A stretch of 64,000 nt of DNA from an uncultured Bacteroidota bacterium (GCA_937870795.1 CALMWS010000077.1:1-64000); one strand, 5' to 3'; positions 1 through 10,244 are shown, numbered from the stretch's first letter. Made by a program: numbers and translations. The notes: generated by a model not told the origin, from the sequence alone.

Positions 1-2820
1 AGTACAGGAGTAGCTACCATTACCAATGCTGGTGTTATTACTGGTGTTTCGGCTGGCACTTCTGTTTTGACATATACAGAAACGTCTACAGGTTGTTCCA
101 GCACAATAAGTGTAACAGTTAAAGCAAGACCAACAGCAACTATAACGGGCAATGACTCACTTTGTATTGCGGGTACAACGACTATGTCTCCAACAACAGG
201 AGGTACATGGGCGTCAACTTCCCCATTGGTAGCTAGTATCAACAACGCAGGACAAGTAACCGGTTTAACGGCTGGAACTTCTACGTTTATATTTACGGAT
301 GCCTCTACAGGTTGTGCCTCTAATGCTTCAGCTACGGTTTGGGTATTGCCCAATCCAACGGTAAGTATTACTGGTTCTTCAGGACTTTGTATTGGAAGTA
401 CTTCAACTTTGTCTCCAACCACAGGAGGAACCTGGGTGAGTGATGATACAGGCGTGGCGACCGTAACCAACGGTGGTGTTGTCACTGCTGTTGGAGCAGG
501 ACAGGCGCGATTCACATTTACAAATACAGCTACAGGTTGTTCGGCACAAACCAGTGCGATATTGGTTAATCCTAAACCAACTGTTTCAGCTGCTAACGAT
601 ACCATTTGTGTGGGTTCATCCACTACCATTAGTCCTGCATTGACCGTAGGAACTACCTGGGTAAACCACTCTCCTCTAATTGTAAACATGACAGGAGCTC
701 CTACCAAGATTGTAACCGGTTTGGACGAAGGACGAGCAAGTTTGGTATTCCAGGCTAACACAGGATGTAAATCAGATACATTATATGTACAAGTATTGGC
801 TAAGCCAGTGACAACAGATCCAGATAATCCGTACATTTGCGTGGGTGCAACTACATTTGTAACACCATCGACTGGCGGTACCTGGTCATCTTCATCTACA
901 GGTGTAGCAACGATCAATAATGCAGGGGTAATCACCGGGGTTTCTCCTGGAACTGCAACCTTTATTTTTACCAGTTCATCATCACTTTGTGTATCTGATG
1001 CAACAGGTGCAGTAACAGTTAATCCAACTCCAACTGTATCAATTACAGGTCCTAACGGAATTTGTATCGGAGATGTTACCCAATTGTCACCTACTACAGG
1101 CGGTACATGGGTAAGTGATAGTCCATCTGTAGCAACTGTTTCCAGTGCGGGAGTAGTAACAGGTATTTCAGCAGGTTTCGCCAGATTTACCTTTACCGAT
1201 GATACCTATGGTTGTGTATCTCAAAAGACGGCACCGGTAACGGTTAACTTAAGACCAACAGTTTCCTTTACGGGTCCTAACGCACTTTGTATTGGACAAA
1301 CTTCTACAGTATCACCTACTTCTGGTGGTACGTGGACATCAAGCAACCCGGCTGTTGCTACCATCAACAATGCAGGTTTGATTACAGCGATTGCAAATGG
1401 AAGTGTAAACTTTACTTATACACAAGCAAGTACCTTCTGTCCTTCAAATCCATTGGCTGCAACTATTTCTTTGAAGCCATCTGTTAGTATTACAGGAGAC
1501 ACAGCAGTATGTATTGGAGATACCACAACCTTAAGTCCAACGACAGGCGGTACATGGGCATCCAGCAATACCTCAATTGCAACTGTTACACCTGATGGTA
1601 ATGTAATAGGAAAAGCTCAGGGTGTAGCTTTCTTCACCTTCATCAGTGATGCAGGTTGTTCTTCTGATGCAACAGACGGTATCATCGTCAATGCACCTAC
1701 ACCGGTTTCATTGCCAGATGCTAACATTTGTATCAATGACAACATCACATTATCACCATCTTCAGGTGGAACATGGTCCAGTACTGCACCACTCATTGCT
1801 ACAGTGACCAATGCCGGGGTTGTAACGGGTGTGTCAGCAGGTACAGCGGAATTCATTTTCGTAGATGCAACTACAGGTTGTACTTCACCTGAAACTGCAC
1901 AATTGACGGTAGATCCAAAACCAACTACAGTGTTATTGGACAATAACACTTGTGTGGGTATAACAGTAAATATTACACCAACCACAGGTGGTACATGGTT
2001 GTCATCTAATCCAGCGATTGCGACCATCACCAACGCAGGTTTGGTTACACCATTGGCTCCTGGTAAAGTGTCATTCATATTTACCAAATTGAGCAATGGT
2101 TGTGATTCTGATCCAAGTGATTCACTCACCGTAGAGCCTGGTCCAACCATCACAGCGCCTCTTGACAATCAACTGTGTATTGGAGATGCAACTACGATTT
2201 CTCCAACCACTGGAGGTACATGGGCATCGAGCAATCCGGCCATAGCTACCATTGATAACTCTGGAAATATAACTGCGGTAAGTCAGGGTATTGCTACCTT
2301 TACTTTCACCAGCAGCACTACTTTGTGTAAATCTGTAGCTTCTGCTCCAGTTACCGTCAATGGAAAACCAACGGTGGCTATCAGTGGATCAGACGAGATT
2401 TGTATTGGCGGCTTTTCACAACTCTTCCCTGGTGCTGGTGGATCATGGGTATCCAGCAATGCCGGTGTGGCTACTGTAAACAATGCGGGCTTAGTGGAAG
2501 GTATTTCACCGGGTACAGCTACCTTTACCTTTACAGATAGCAGCACGGGTTGTGTTGCTGATGATACCGCTCCAATCACAGTAAGTACCGCTCCAACTGT
2601 AAGCATCCTTGGATTGGATGCCATCTGTTTGGGAGGCCAAACAACTGTTGGTGCATCATCTGTTGGTACATGGGCATCAAGTGACCCAACTGTGGCAACA
2701 GTAGACAACAATGGTGTTGTAACATCTGTTGCGCCAGGTAAGGTATACTTTACGTTCAGAGAATCATCTACAGGTTGTGATGCAAGCAGTTCAACAGACA
2801 CAGTAACCATCACACAATGT
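1..2820 (+). repeat. BIG_2-like Ig domain array of gene 1 (12 full repeats plus one partial)
   Basis: Consecutive protein repeats of about 78-80 codons with consensus SITG-x3-LCIG-x-TTTLSPTTGGTW, then SS-P-VATVTNAGVVTGVSAGTATFTFT and TGCxS. Each repeat carries two conserved cysteines, one near the start and one near the end, which probably form an intradomain disulfide. Repeat 3 (about 585-800) is atypical: GGTW is replaced by VGTTW. The last repeat (about 2600-2820) has SVGTW. The copies have diverged at DNA level, so the array is old rather than a recent slippage product. Confidence 0.88.
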
Positions 2821-4635
2821 AGCAATCCTGACTTTAATGCCACATTTGTCAACATTCCAGTGACAGGTGATGTGAGCACAAACGATGCTGCAGGTGGAAC
2901 CACTACATATGGAACCGTAGTATTGCAAACCAAACCTTCTGGTTCTGTTCCAAGTATAACAATGAATACAGATGGTACGTATACATTTACTTCCAATAAA
3001 GTGGGTGTTTACTTCTATACGGTGCAAGGTTGTGTACCTCCATTGACATCGGGCTGTCCGGCAACTGATTTGGTAATCACCGTTACCGATCACGTAGATC
3101 CTGCTAAACAGCCAGTAGCAAACGTAGATTTTGCAACTACCTTTGAAACCACCCCTGTAATTTTGGCAACTTTGTCAAATGACAATTGTGTGGTTGTAAA
3201 CGGATGTAACTTAAACCCGGCTTCAGTGACAGTAATAAGTGCACCTGATCACGGAATCACATCAGTAAATACAACAACAGGTGATATCACCTATACAGCC
3301 AATTCTGGCTTTACAGGTCAAGATACACTAGTATACAAAGTGTGTGTGATGGGTGAAGCTACCAACTGTGCTACTGCTAAACAAATCATATCAGTATTCA
3401 ATTCAACGGCTGATAACTCGACCGTAGCAGATGATGACTTTACAGTAACACAGGAAGAGAAGGCAGTATCTGGTAATCTTTCAGACAACGACAGTGATCC
3501 TGAGGGTGACACACAATCGGTTACTCCTATCAATACAACAGTAGCAGGAGTGGGTACTTTGGTAGTATTAGCAAATGGAGCCTACACCTTTACACCTGCC
3601 AAATATTTCAGTGGTCCATACGAATTTGTATATACTACATGCGATGATAATTTGTTGCAGGAGTGTGCTGATGCGACCCTTCACATACTGGTTGTACCTG
3701 ACCTTACAGTTAAGGTGAGGGTTTACCTTGAAGGCGCATTGATGGATAACAGCAATGCCACCAAAGCAGCTGATGGAAGGCCATTGATGAGAGATGGATT
3801 GAGAAATAGTACGTTTACAAGCGCAAGGTACATACCTAACAGGGATCCGTACAAATTTACACCAGATGCATATGTGTTGACTGGTTTGTATACATCACAA
3901 GAGTTTAGTCATACACCTCCGGGAGGTTCACCAAACTTTGCGAAATTTGACTCTGTGGCATCTCCATCAGTTGTATTTGCAGTATCTGGTGAAGAAGCTA
4001 TAACAGACTGGGTATTCATCGAATTGAGATCTAAAAATGATTCAACATCGGTAGTGGCAACTCGTGCAGGATTGTTGCAACGCGATGGTGACGTAGTAGA
4101 TTTGGATGGCTTTACCGGTTTGAAGTTTCCTGGCATGTCTATAGACAGCTACTTTGTAGTGGTAAGACATAGGAGCCACCTAGGAGCCATGACAGCAGCT
4201 GCGCAAACACCAACTCAATTGACCACATTGGTTAACTTTACCAAGGCCAGTGAATTGGATGTATTTGACTTTGGAGATAACAAATATCCGGCATATGACT
4301 ATACAGGTCTGGCCATGAATGACAATGTGAAATTTGGCTACAGGGCTTTATGGGCAGGTACCTTCGATATCAACGGAAAGGTAAAAGCCGATAACCCTAA
4401 TGACGACTTGAATATGTTGTTCGCTGATGTATTTAACTATCCAACCAACACTTCATTGAACGTCAACTTTGACTTTGCTTACGGGTATATGCCAGGTGAC
4501 TTCAACATGGATGGCAAGTCTAAGTACGACAACCCTAATGACGATAAGAACATGCTGTATGCACAGTTGTTGTTCTATCCGTTGAACACAGGATATTTGT
4601 CAAACTTCGACTTTTTCATCCAACAGATTCCATAA
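1..4635 (+). CDS. Giant BIG_2-array surface protein, 5'-truncated by the window
   Basis: The frame is open from base 1, so the true start and signal peptide lie upstream. The visible part is about 1544 residues. It holds the end of one and then twelve full bacterial Ig-like (BIG_2-like) modules of about 78 residues, each with an IC-x-G Cys, a GGTW turn, a VTNAGVVTGV-like segment and a closing TGC Cys (bases 1-2820). Three cadherin-like modules follow (PDFNATF, VANVDFATTFETTPV, NSTVADDDF; about 2821-3700). The last 300 residues form the terminal domain also found in genes 4 and 5: LEGALMD, LMRDGLR, DWVFIELRSK, LLQRDGDVVDLDG and VVRHRSHLGAM, then two acidic loops FDINGKVKADNPNDD and GDFNMDGKSKYDNPNDD, ending FFIQQIP. 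No classical T9SS tail is visible. It is probably an exported adhesin or scaffold; the binding partner is unknown. Confidence 0.93.
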   Translation, partial: STGVATITNAGVITGVSAGTSVLTYTETSTGCSSTISVTVKARPTATITGNDSLCIAGTTTMSPTTGGTWASTSPLVASINNAGQVTGLTAGTSTFIFTDASTGCASNASATVWVLPNPTVSITGSSGLCIGSTSTLSPTTGGTWVSDDTGVATVTNGGVVTAVGAGQARFTFTNTATGCSAQTSAILVNPKPTVSAANDTICVGSSTTISPALTVGTTWVNHSPLIVNMTGAPTKIVTGLDEGRASLVFQANTGCKSDTLYVQVLAKPVTTDPDNPYICVGATTFVTPSTGGTWSSSSTGVATINNAGVITGVSPGTATFIFTSSSSLCVSDATGAVTVNPTPTVSITGPNGICIGDVTQLSPTTGGTWVSDSPSVATVSSAGVVTGISAGFARFTFTDDTYGCVSQKTAPVTVNLRPTVSFTGPNALCIGQTSTVSPTSGGTWTSSNPAVATINNAGLITAIANGSVNFTYTQASTFCPSNPLAATISLKPSVSITGDTAVCIGDTTTLSPTTGGTWASSNTSIATVTPDGNVIGKAQGVAFFTFISDAGCSSDATDGIIVNAPTPVSLPDANICINDNITLSPSSGGTWSSTAPLIATVTNAGVVTGVSAGTAEFIFVDATTGCTSPETAQLTVDPKPTTVLLDNNTCVGITVNITPTTGGTWLSSNPAIATITNAGLVTPLAPGKVSFIFTKLSNGCDSDPSDSLTVEPGPTITAPLDNQLCIGDATTISPTTGGTWASSNPAIATIDNSGNITAVSQGIATFTFTSSTTLCKSVASAPVTVNGKPTVAISGSDEICIGGFSQLFPGAGGSWVSSNAGVATVNNAGLVEGISPGTATFTFTDSSTGCVADDTAPITVSTAPTVSILGLDAICLGGQTTVGASSVGTWASSDPTVATVDNNGVVTSVAPGKVYFTFRESSTGCDASSSTDTVTITQCSNPDFNATFVNIPVTGDVSTNDAAGGTTTYGTVVLQTKPSGSVPSITMNTDGTYTFTSNKVGVYFYTVQGCVPPLTSGCPATDLVITVTDHVDPAKQPVANVDFATTFETTPVILATLSNDNCVVVNGCNLNPASVTVISAPDHGITSVNTTTGDITYTANSGFTGQDTLVYKVCVMGEATNCATAKQIISVFNSTADNSTVADDDFTVTQEEKAVSGNLSDNDSDPEGDTQSVTPINTTVAGVGTLVVLANGAYTFTPAKYFSGPYEFVYTTCDDNLLQECADATLHILVVPDLTVKVRVYLEGALMDNSNATKAADGRPLMRDGLRNSTFTSARYIPNRDPYKFTPDAYVLTGLYTSQEFSHTPPGGSPNFAKFDSVASPSVVFAVSGEEAITDWVFIELRSKNDSTSVVATRAGLLQRDGDVVDLDGFTGLKFPGMSIDSYFVVVRHRSHLGAMTAAAQTPTQLTTLVNFTKASELDVFDFGDNKYPAYDYTGLAMNDNVKFGYRALWAGTFDINGKVKADNPNDDLNMLFADVFNYPTNTSLNVNFDFAYGYMPGDFNMDGKSKYDNPNDDKNMLYAQLLFYPLNTGYLSNFDFFIQQIP

Positions 4636-4646
4636 GGTCTCTATAA

Positions 4647-4703
4647 AGTGTATCCCGGATTAGGTCCCCGGGATACACTCTTTTATATTTTTTGTTTTTT
4701 TTT
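4647..4703 (+). terminator. Rho-independent terminator after gene 1
   Basis: A perfect 12-bp stem (AGTGTATCCCGG at 4647-4658 pairing with 4668-4679) closes a 9-base loop and is followed directly by a T-rich run (4681-4703). It begins 12 bases after the gene 1 stop codon, so gene 2 is probably transcribed from its own promoter in the short gap before 4727. Confidence 0.9.
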
Positions 4704-4726
4704 GTTTAATTAATAAGGTCTATAAT

Positions 4727-7700
4727 ATGAAAGCTACACTCATAACCATTGCCATGGTTTGTATTATCTTGCTTGAGCAGGGCTTCAGTCAGGTTACAGG
4801 GGTAAAATACCTGATGAAGTACAATACAACGACGTGCAAATTCGACGCCTGTATTGTCATTACGGCCGGATCTGCCACCACTGCCCCGCAAAGGGCGCAG
4901 TTCAACTCGCAATATTCTGTGGTTGTACCAACCGGTACTTCGGTGAGTATTGCTCAAAACTACAACCCTATCCAAAACAACCAAACTTACGGAGGAACTG
5001 TTCCTCTGGTGTGGGTAATATCAAGTTCGGTATTATCGCCCGCTGCGGCTCCAACACTTGATTTTTACAGTATTACGCCCACGCTCTCTCCAACTTCTTT
5101 TTACGGCAACCTCGCAACGAATGACACCATTCGTTTGTTTAGCCTCACCATCAACCCAATGCCATCGTGTGGTGTGGGCATCAGGCCATTCAACAATGGT
5201 GTTGACCCAGGGTCCAGTGCTGCAGGTATGAACGGAGGAGACTTTACCAATGGCTTTACTATTGGAGGCACGGCACAGGATTATACTGGTAACTTAGCCA
5301 CCATCACAGCAAAACCCGTCCCTATGAGCGTGGTAAGTGCTTGTACTGAAGGTATTAACATCAATTTGACTGTTACCGGCAATACGTGCCAGAATGCATT
5401 TACTTATGCATGGACAGGCCCCGGAGGATATACCGGCTCTTCACAAGATGTAGTGTTTAGTCCGGCTACGTATGCCACCAATGGAGGAAACTATCAGGTA
5501 ATTGTCACCGACAATTTACAATGTAAAGATACATTAAACATAGCTGCATATCCCAAACCAACTGCAGGGGCAGATCAACTGATTTGCGGGCCCCAAAGTG
5601 TGACCCTCACAGGAACCAATCCAAATTCAGGTCAGTGGTCGGCTAGTGGTAACAATCCACTTGGGGCTGTGTTGGGTAGTACTAGTAATGGCGTAGCAAG
5701 TGCAGACATGACCAATGCAGAAGATGGTCTGTTTTCATTTGTATACACAGCTGGAACTTGCTCTGACACCACAGTTGTGAGAAAAGCATTTGCCAATGCA
5801 GGTGAAGATCCTGCTCCTATTGATTGTTATGCTACGGGCACAACAACACTATCCGCTACCGGAGTTGGTTCCTGGTCGATAGGAGCCGGAAGCCCAGGCA
5901 CTGCATTAATCAGCAACATCAATGACCCCAATGCTGAAGTTTCTCAATTCAGCGCTTCGGGAACCTATCATTTTATCTGGAATGCCAGTGGCTGTACAGA
6001 TGAAGTTTTGGTCGTGGTCGGAAGCAATTGCAGTGGCTGTCCAGTTAATAACAACATACTAAACGATCCTACTTATCCTACTTTTTGCGGTACCAGTTCG
6101 GCAGTTACCATCGACGGTAATCCGGCCAACCCATCAGGCGGTACCTACATTTGGGAACATAGAATAGATACGGGACCCTGGGTTATTGCATCAGGATTGT
6201 ATCAGGGAGAAGATTATGTAACAGGAAACCTTACGGATGGAGATCATTCATTCCGAAGATTGTATTTTAATACAAGTGGTACGGCATGTACCGATACCAG
6301 TAACATAGTAGTGATTACAGTAGAAGTAATACCTACACCTCCTACTGGCTTGGCTGCTAATCCTAATCCTGTTTGTTTGGGAAATGTAGTCAATTTAAGC
6401 GTGAATAATATATCTGGTTCAACCTATACATGGACGGCCAGTTCATCAAATGCAGGCTTAGTAGCCAGTACAACTAATTTTACTACCATGAATCCGGTTG
6501 CTGCCGGACTATTTATTGTAAGTGTAACACGCACTGTAAATGGTTGTGCCTCTTCACCGGCCAGTTTGGGTGTAACAGCAAATATTACACCGGCAACTCC
6601 AGCGGATGTGAGCTGGGCTGACCCATCAACTTGTCAGGGAAGCAATGGATCCATCACCATTGGTGGATATGCTGCGAGTACACAGTATACTGTCAACTTT
6701 ACAAGAAATGGGGTACCTGTATCAAGAACCATAACTTCTAATGCATCTGGCGACATAAGCATCAATAACCTGACTGCTGGCAGTTATGCCAATATTGAAA
6801 TTGCTTTTGGATCATGTAGTTCAGGAGCCTATGTTGGCCCCATTGACCTCAACAATCCCAATGCACCTGCACCTCCAGCTGACATTGCAGCTACAGCCAT
6901 TGATATATGTCAAAATGCAACAACAACTGTGTCGGTTACCAACAATCCGGGAGCTACATATGTATGGGCTAGTTCAGATCCTTCTGTTTTGGTTTTAAAT
7001 GCTGCCAGCACAAGTAATTCTGCAGTATTTAGGGGTGTAGCAGAAGGAACAGCAATTGTGAGTGTATCACAAAACGTAGGTGGTTGTATTTCTATACCAG
7101 CAACCATTGAAATCAATGTAGCACCTGCACCACCGACTCCTTCCAGCATCACGGGCCAAAACCCAACAGTATGTGAAGGACAGGATGGTTCACTTAGCAT
7201 CGCAGGTTTACCTGTTAATTCCAATTTCAACCTTGCATACAAACGAAATGGAGTAGATAATTCCATTGGAATTGTGTCCAATGGATCCGGAGTTGCTGTG
7301 GTTGGAGGCCTGAATGCAGGTAGTTATACCAACTTCCAGTTGACCAATGAATTTGATTGCGTATCAGGTGTGTTTGCCGGGCCTGTGACTTTGTCGGATC
7401 CAGCTACTTCATTGCCAAGCAATCTTACCGCAGGTCCAAATCCTGCATGTTTGGGAAGTGTAGTAAACTTGAGCTTAAACAATGTAACCGGTGCAAGCTA
7501 TAACTGGTCTGCATCTAATGAAAACGCAGGACTAGTAGGAAGTAGCACCAACAGCACTACAATGAATCCTACTTCAGCGGGCACTTATACCATTAGTGTA
7601 ACCCAAACCGTTGCTGGTTGTACTTCACCTCCGGCGTCAGTAGTTGTGGTAGTTAGAAATGACTGTTACAATCCTGATTTTGGTGTGACTTATGCCAATG

Positions 7701-10186
7701 TACCTCTGAATGGCGACCTAAGCACCAACGACGCAGGTGCCAACGGAGCTACGTATGGCTCAGTGACTGCTTTACCAGGAAATCCTGCTGGTTGCACACC
7801 TACCGTTAGTGCCAATGGTACATACAGCTTTGTTTGCGCAACTTTAGGAGAGTATTATTATACTGTAACAGTTTGTAAAAACAGCGAATGTGTACCGGTT
7901 CCACTTACCATCACCGTATTGGAAGAGGAAACCTCAAGCAATCCACCAGTTGCACATCCTGATTATGCTTACACTAAAGTAAACACCAATGTAACTATTA
8001 ATATTATAGCCAACGATAAATGCCAGAGTCTGCCGAACTGCAATTTGGGCTCACCTACCATGGTGATCAGTCCATTGCATGGTACGTATAACTTTGGCAG
8101 TGGCGTATATACACCCACAACTGGATTTTCCGGTAGAGATTCATTCCAGTACAGGGTTTGTCAAACTCCGGCGACACCAGTAAGTTGTGATGAAGAATGG
8201 GTTTACATTACTGTGTTCCCTGCCAATGCATCCAACTTTACCAATGCCATGGATGACTATGCTCAGACCAATTTGAATCAGACCTTAACGGTTGGAGCAG
8301 GAGCAGGTGTAAAAGCCAATGATTTTGATATTGAAGGCAACTCAACTACGGTTGGCGGCTTTACAAGAACAGTAGCCGGTAAAGGAACACTTACTATGGC
8401 TTCCGACGGAAGTTACAATTTTGTACCGCAGACTGATTATGTAGGCCCTGTAGATTTTGCTTATCAATTGTGTGACAATGGCAATCCATCTGCTTGTGAC
8501 AGTGCCACTTTACATATCCTGGTTATGGCCAGTTTGCCAACGGGTAGCATAGGTAACTTTGTGTGGGCAGATGTAAATGGCAACGGTGTTCAAAACCCAG
8601 GCGAACTTGGTATTGCCAATATCAAAGTATGGCTATACAGTGAACTTAATGTGTTGACTGCATCTACAATTACCAATGCATCTGGTTTGTATCAATTTGA
8701 CAATGTATTGCCAGGCAATTACTACGTTAAATTTGAATATCCTGCCGGCTATGAATTGTCACCTGCATTTGCGGGTTCCATTTCAACGGATAGCGATATT
8801 ACCGGAGCCAATGGTTCGGGTACTACCAATACATTCACTGTTAATCCGGGAGAGTTCAACATGGATGTGGATGCCGGCTTCTACATTTGTTCTAAGATTG
8901 GAAACATTGTGTTTTACGATGTTAACAAAAATGACAAATGGGAACCTACAGAAAATGGCATCAACGGTATCAGGGTAGAATTGTACAGATTGGTGAATGG
9001 AAGTTTTGTATTCTACGATTACAGAATCACAGGTCATAAGCCCAATACACCATCTGATGACGGATGGTACGAATTCTGTGCTCCTCCTGGAACTTATTAT
9101 ATAAAAGTGATTTTGCCACCGAATGGACTGGTACCTGCCAAACCATTTATTGGCGGAAATCCATTCAGGGATAGCGATATAACAGGTGCCAATGGACCTG
9201 TAACGACCAATAGCATTACCGTAAATGCAGGGCAGAACAAACTGGACATTGGAGCAGGATTTTATCCACAGGCCATTGCCGGTAACCTTGTGTGGATGGA
9301 CTCCAACCTGAATGGTCTTCAGGACAGTGGAGAACCAAAAGTAAGTGGTGTTATCGTTCAGGCATTTGAGGCTGGTACCAATACCTTGTATGGTCAGGCA
9401 GTAACAGATAGTGACGGTCTTTACAAATTGGGTATGTTGCCTAAAACAGATCTATACTACAAGTTTACACCACCTGCAGGCTTGAATGCAACCTATGCCA
9501 ACATGGGTTCAGACAATATCAACAGCGATGTAGACCATTCCAATGGATTGAATACTACCAGGGTATTTAGCATGCAATCTGGAGTATATAATGAAAACAT
9601 TGACCTTGGTCTTGCCTTTGGCGTACTTCCTGTAACCTGGGTGAGTGTCAATGCAAGTAAAGTGAAAGAAGGGCACAAAATCACATGGGAAACCAGTAAT
9701 GAAGTAAACCTTGCTTACTACGAAGTACAGATGTATAGCAATGAAGACAAGGCCTTTGTAACCATTTCAGACAGGATCTATCCTGTTGACAATACAAGGC
9801 CTGTTAAGAGTTATGCTTTTGTAAACAAAGGAGCAGATTTCAGCGGCTGGTACCACTATAGAGTTCGTCAGGTTGACTTTGACGGCAGCCAGACTTATAG
9901 TGACAAAGTGTCAGTATTGAATGAGTCAGAAACCCGTTTGAGTGTGTATCCAAACCCAACTGTTTCCACTGTACAGGTAGGAATTGATGTAGAAGAAGAG
10001 TCAGATGTGAAAATAATAGTATATAATATTAAGGGTGACAGGGTTGCTGGATTGTCATATAATGGACAGTTTGATAAAGGCAGTCACATCCTCCCATTTG
10101 ATTTATCGCAGTTACCCGCCGGGGCTTACACATTTAACGTGGTAATTAACGGAAGCGTGAAAAATAGTATTGTGGTTAAGGAATAA
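4727..10186 (+). CDS. Secreted multi-domain protein with SdrD_B-like modules and T9SS type A sorting domain
   Basis: 1819 aa. The ATG at 4727 gives a good signal peptide (MKATLITIAMVCIILLEQGFSQ). Residues about 22-195 form an N-domain shared with gene 3 (VTGVKY, GSATTAPQRAQFN, FNNGVDP, GGDF-x-NGFTIGG, DYTGN). PKD/Ig-like modules follow, including a GTWS-type module and a Cys-rich punctuation module (435-537), then an alternating A-B-A-B-A block (about 540-980). Three cadherin-like modules (about 981-1268) resemble those of genes 1, 4 and 5. Three SdrD_B-like modules begin near 1273, 1390 and 1516 (IGNFVWADVNGNGVQ, IGNIVFYDVNKN, AGNLVWMDSNLNGLQ). An LPVTW linker domain (about 1634) leads to the T9SS type A tail (about 1740-1819: LSVYPNPT, VYNIKGDRV, LPAGAYTF, SIVVKE). 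This implies export through the type IX system and surface attachment. The ligand is unknown. Confidence 0.95.
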   Translation: MKATLITIAMVCIILLEQGFSQVTGVKYLMKYNTTTCKFDACIVITAGSATTAPQRAQFNSQYSVVVPTGTSVSIAQNYNPIQNNQTYGGTVPLVWVISSSVLSPAAAPTLDFYSITPTLSPTSFYGNLATNDTIRLFSLTINPMPSCGVGIRPFNNGVDPGSSAAGMNGGDFTNGFTIGGTAQDYTGNLATITAKPVPMSVVSACTEGININLTVTGNTCQNAFTYAWTGPGGYTGSSQDVVFSPATYATNGGNYQVIVTDNLQCKDTLNIAAYPKPTAGADQLICGPQSVTLTGTNPNSGQWSASGNNPLGAVLGSTSNGVASADMTNAEDGLFSFVYTAGTCSDTTVVRKAFANAGEDPAPIDCYATGTTTLSATGVGSWSIGAGSPGTALISNINDPNAEVSQFSASGTYHFIWNASGCTDEVLVVVGSNCSGCPVNNNILNDPTYPTFCGTSSAVTIDGNPANPSGGTYIWEHRIDTGPWVIASGLYQGEDYVTGNLTDGDHSFRRLYFNTSGTACTDTSNIVVITVEVIPTPPTGLAANPNPVCLGNVVNLSVNNISGSTYTWTASSSNAGLVASTTNFTTMNPVAAGLFIVSVTRTVNGCASSPASLGVTANITPATPADVSWADPSTCQGSNGSITIGGYAASTQYTVNFTRNGVPVSRTITSNASGDISINNLTAGSYANIEIAFGSCSSGAYVGPIDLNNPNAPAPPADIAATAIDICQNATTTVSVTNNPGATYVWASSDPSVLVLNAASTSNSAVFRGVAEGTAIVSVSQNVGGCISIPATIEINVAPAPPTPSSITGQNPTVCEGQDGSLSIAGLPVNSNFNLAYKRNGVDNSIGIVSNGSGVAVVGGLNAGSYTNFQLTNEFDCVSGVFAGPVTLSDPATSLPSNLTAGPNPACLGSVVNLSLNNVTGASYNWSASNENAGLVGSSTNSTTMNPTSAGTYTISVTQTVAGCTSPPASVVVVVRNDCYNPDFGVTYANVPLNGDLSTNDAGANGATYGSVTALPGNPAGCTPTVSANGTYSFVCATLGEYYYTVTVCKNSECVPVPLTITVLEEETSSNPPVAHPDYAYTKVNTNVTINIIANDKCQSLPNCNLGSPTMVISPLHGTYNFGSGVYTPTTGFSGRDSFQYRVCQTPATPVSCDEEWVYITVFPANASNFTNAMDDYAQTNLNQTLTVGAGAGVKANDFDIEGNSTTVGGFTRTVAGKGTLTMASDGSYNFVPQTDYVGPVDFAYQLCDNGNPSACDSATLHILVMASLPTGSIGNFVWADVNGNGVQNPGELGIANIKVWLYSELNVLTASTITNASGLYQFDNVLPGNYYVKFEYPAGYELSPAFAGSISTDSDITGANGSGTTNTFTVNPGEFNMDVDAGFYICSKIGNIVFYDVNKNDKWEPTENGINGIRVELYRLVNGSFVFYDYRITGHKPNTPSDDGWYEFCAPPGTYYIKVILPPNGLVPAKPFIGGNPFRDSDITGANGPVTTNSITVNAGQNKLDIGAGFYPQAIAGNLVWMDSNLNGLQDSGEPKVSGVIVQAFEAGTNTLYGQAVTDSDGLYKLGMLPKTDLYYKFTPPAGLNATYANMGSDNINSDVDHSNGLNTTRVFSMQSGVYNENIDLGLAFGVLPVTWVSVNASKVKEGHKITWETSNEVNLAYYEVQMYSNEDKAFVTISDRIYPVDNTRPVKSYAFVNKGADFSGWYHYRVRQVDFDGSQTYSDKVSVLNESETRLSVYPNPTVSTVQVGIDVEEESDVKIIVYNIKGDRVAGLSYNGQFDKGSHILPFDLSQLPAGAYTFNVVINGSVKNSIVVKE

Positions 10187-10201
10187 TAGACCTTGTAAAT
10201 A

Positions 10202-10244
10202 ATTGCTCAGCCACAGAGGACCCCTGTCCGAGTGGCTGAGCAAT
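10202..10244 (+). terminator. Strong hairpin between genes 2 and 3, probable terminator
   Basis: A perfect 13-bp stem (ATTGCTCAGCCAC at 10202-10214 with 10232-10244). The 17-base loop can itself pair GGAC with GTCC. The hairpin starts 15 bases after the gene 2 stop. There is no immediate T-run; a second small A6/T6 hairpin follows at about 10252-10268. It may therefore terminate, attenuate or stabilise mRNA ends. Termination is the likeliest role given its place between two giant genes. Confidence 0.65.
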
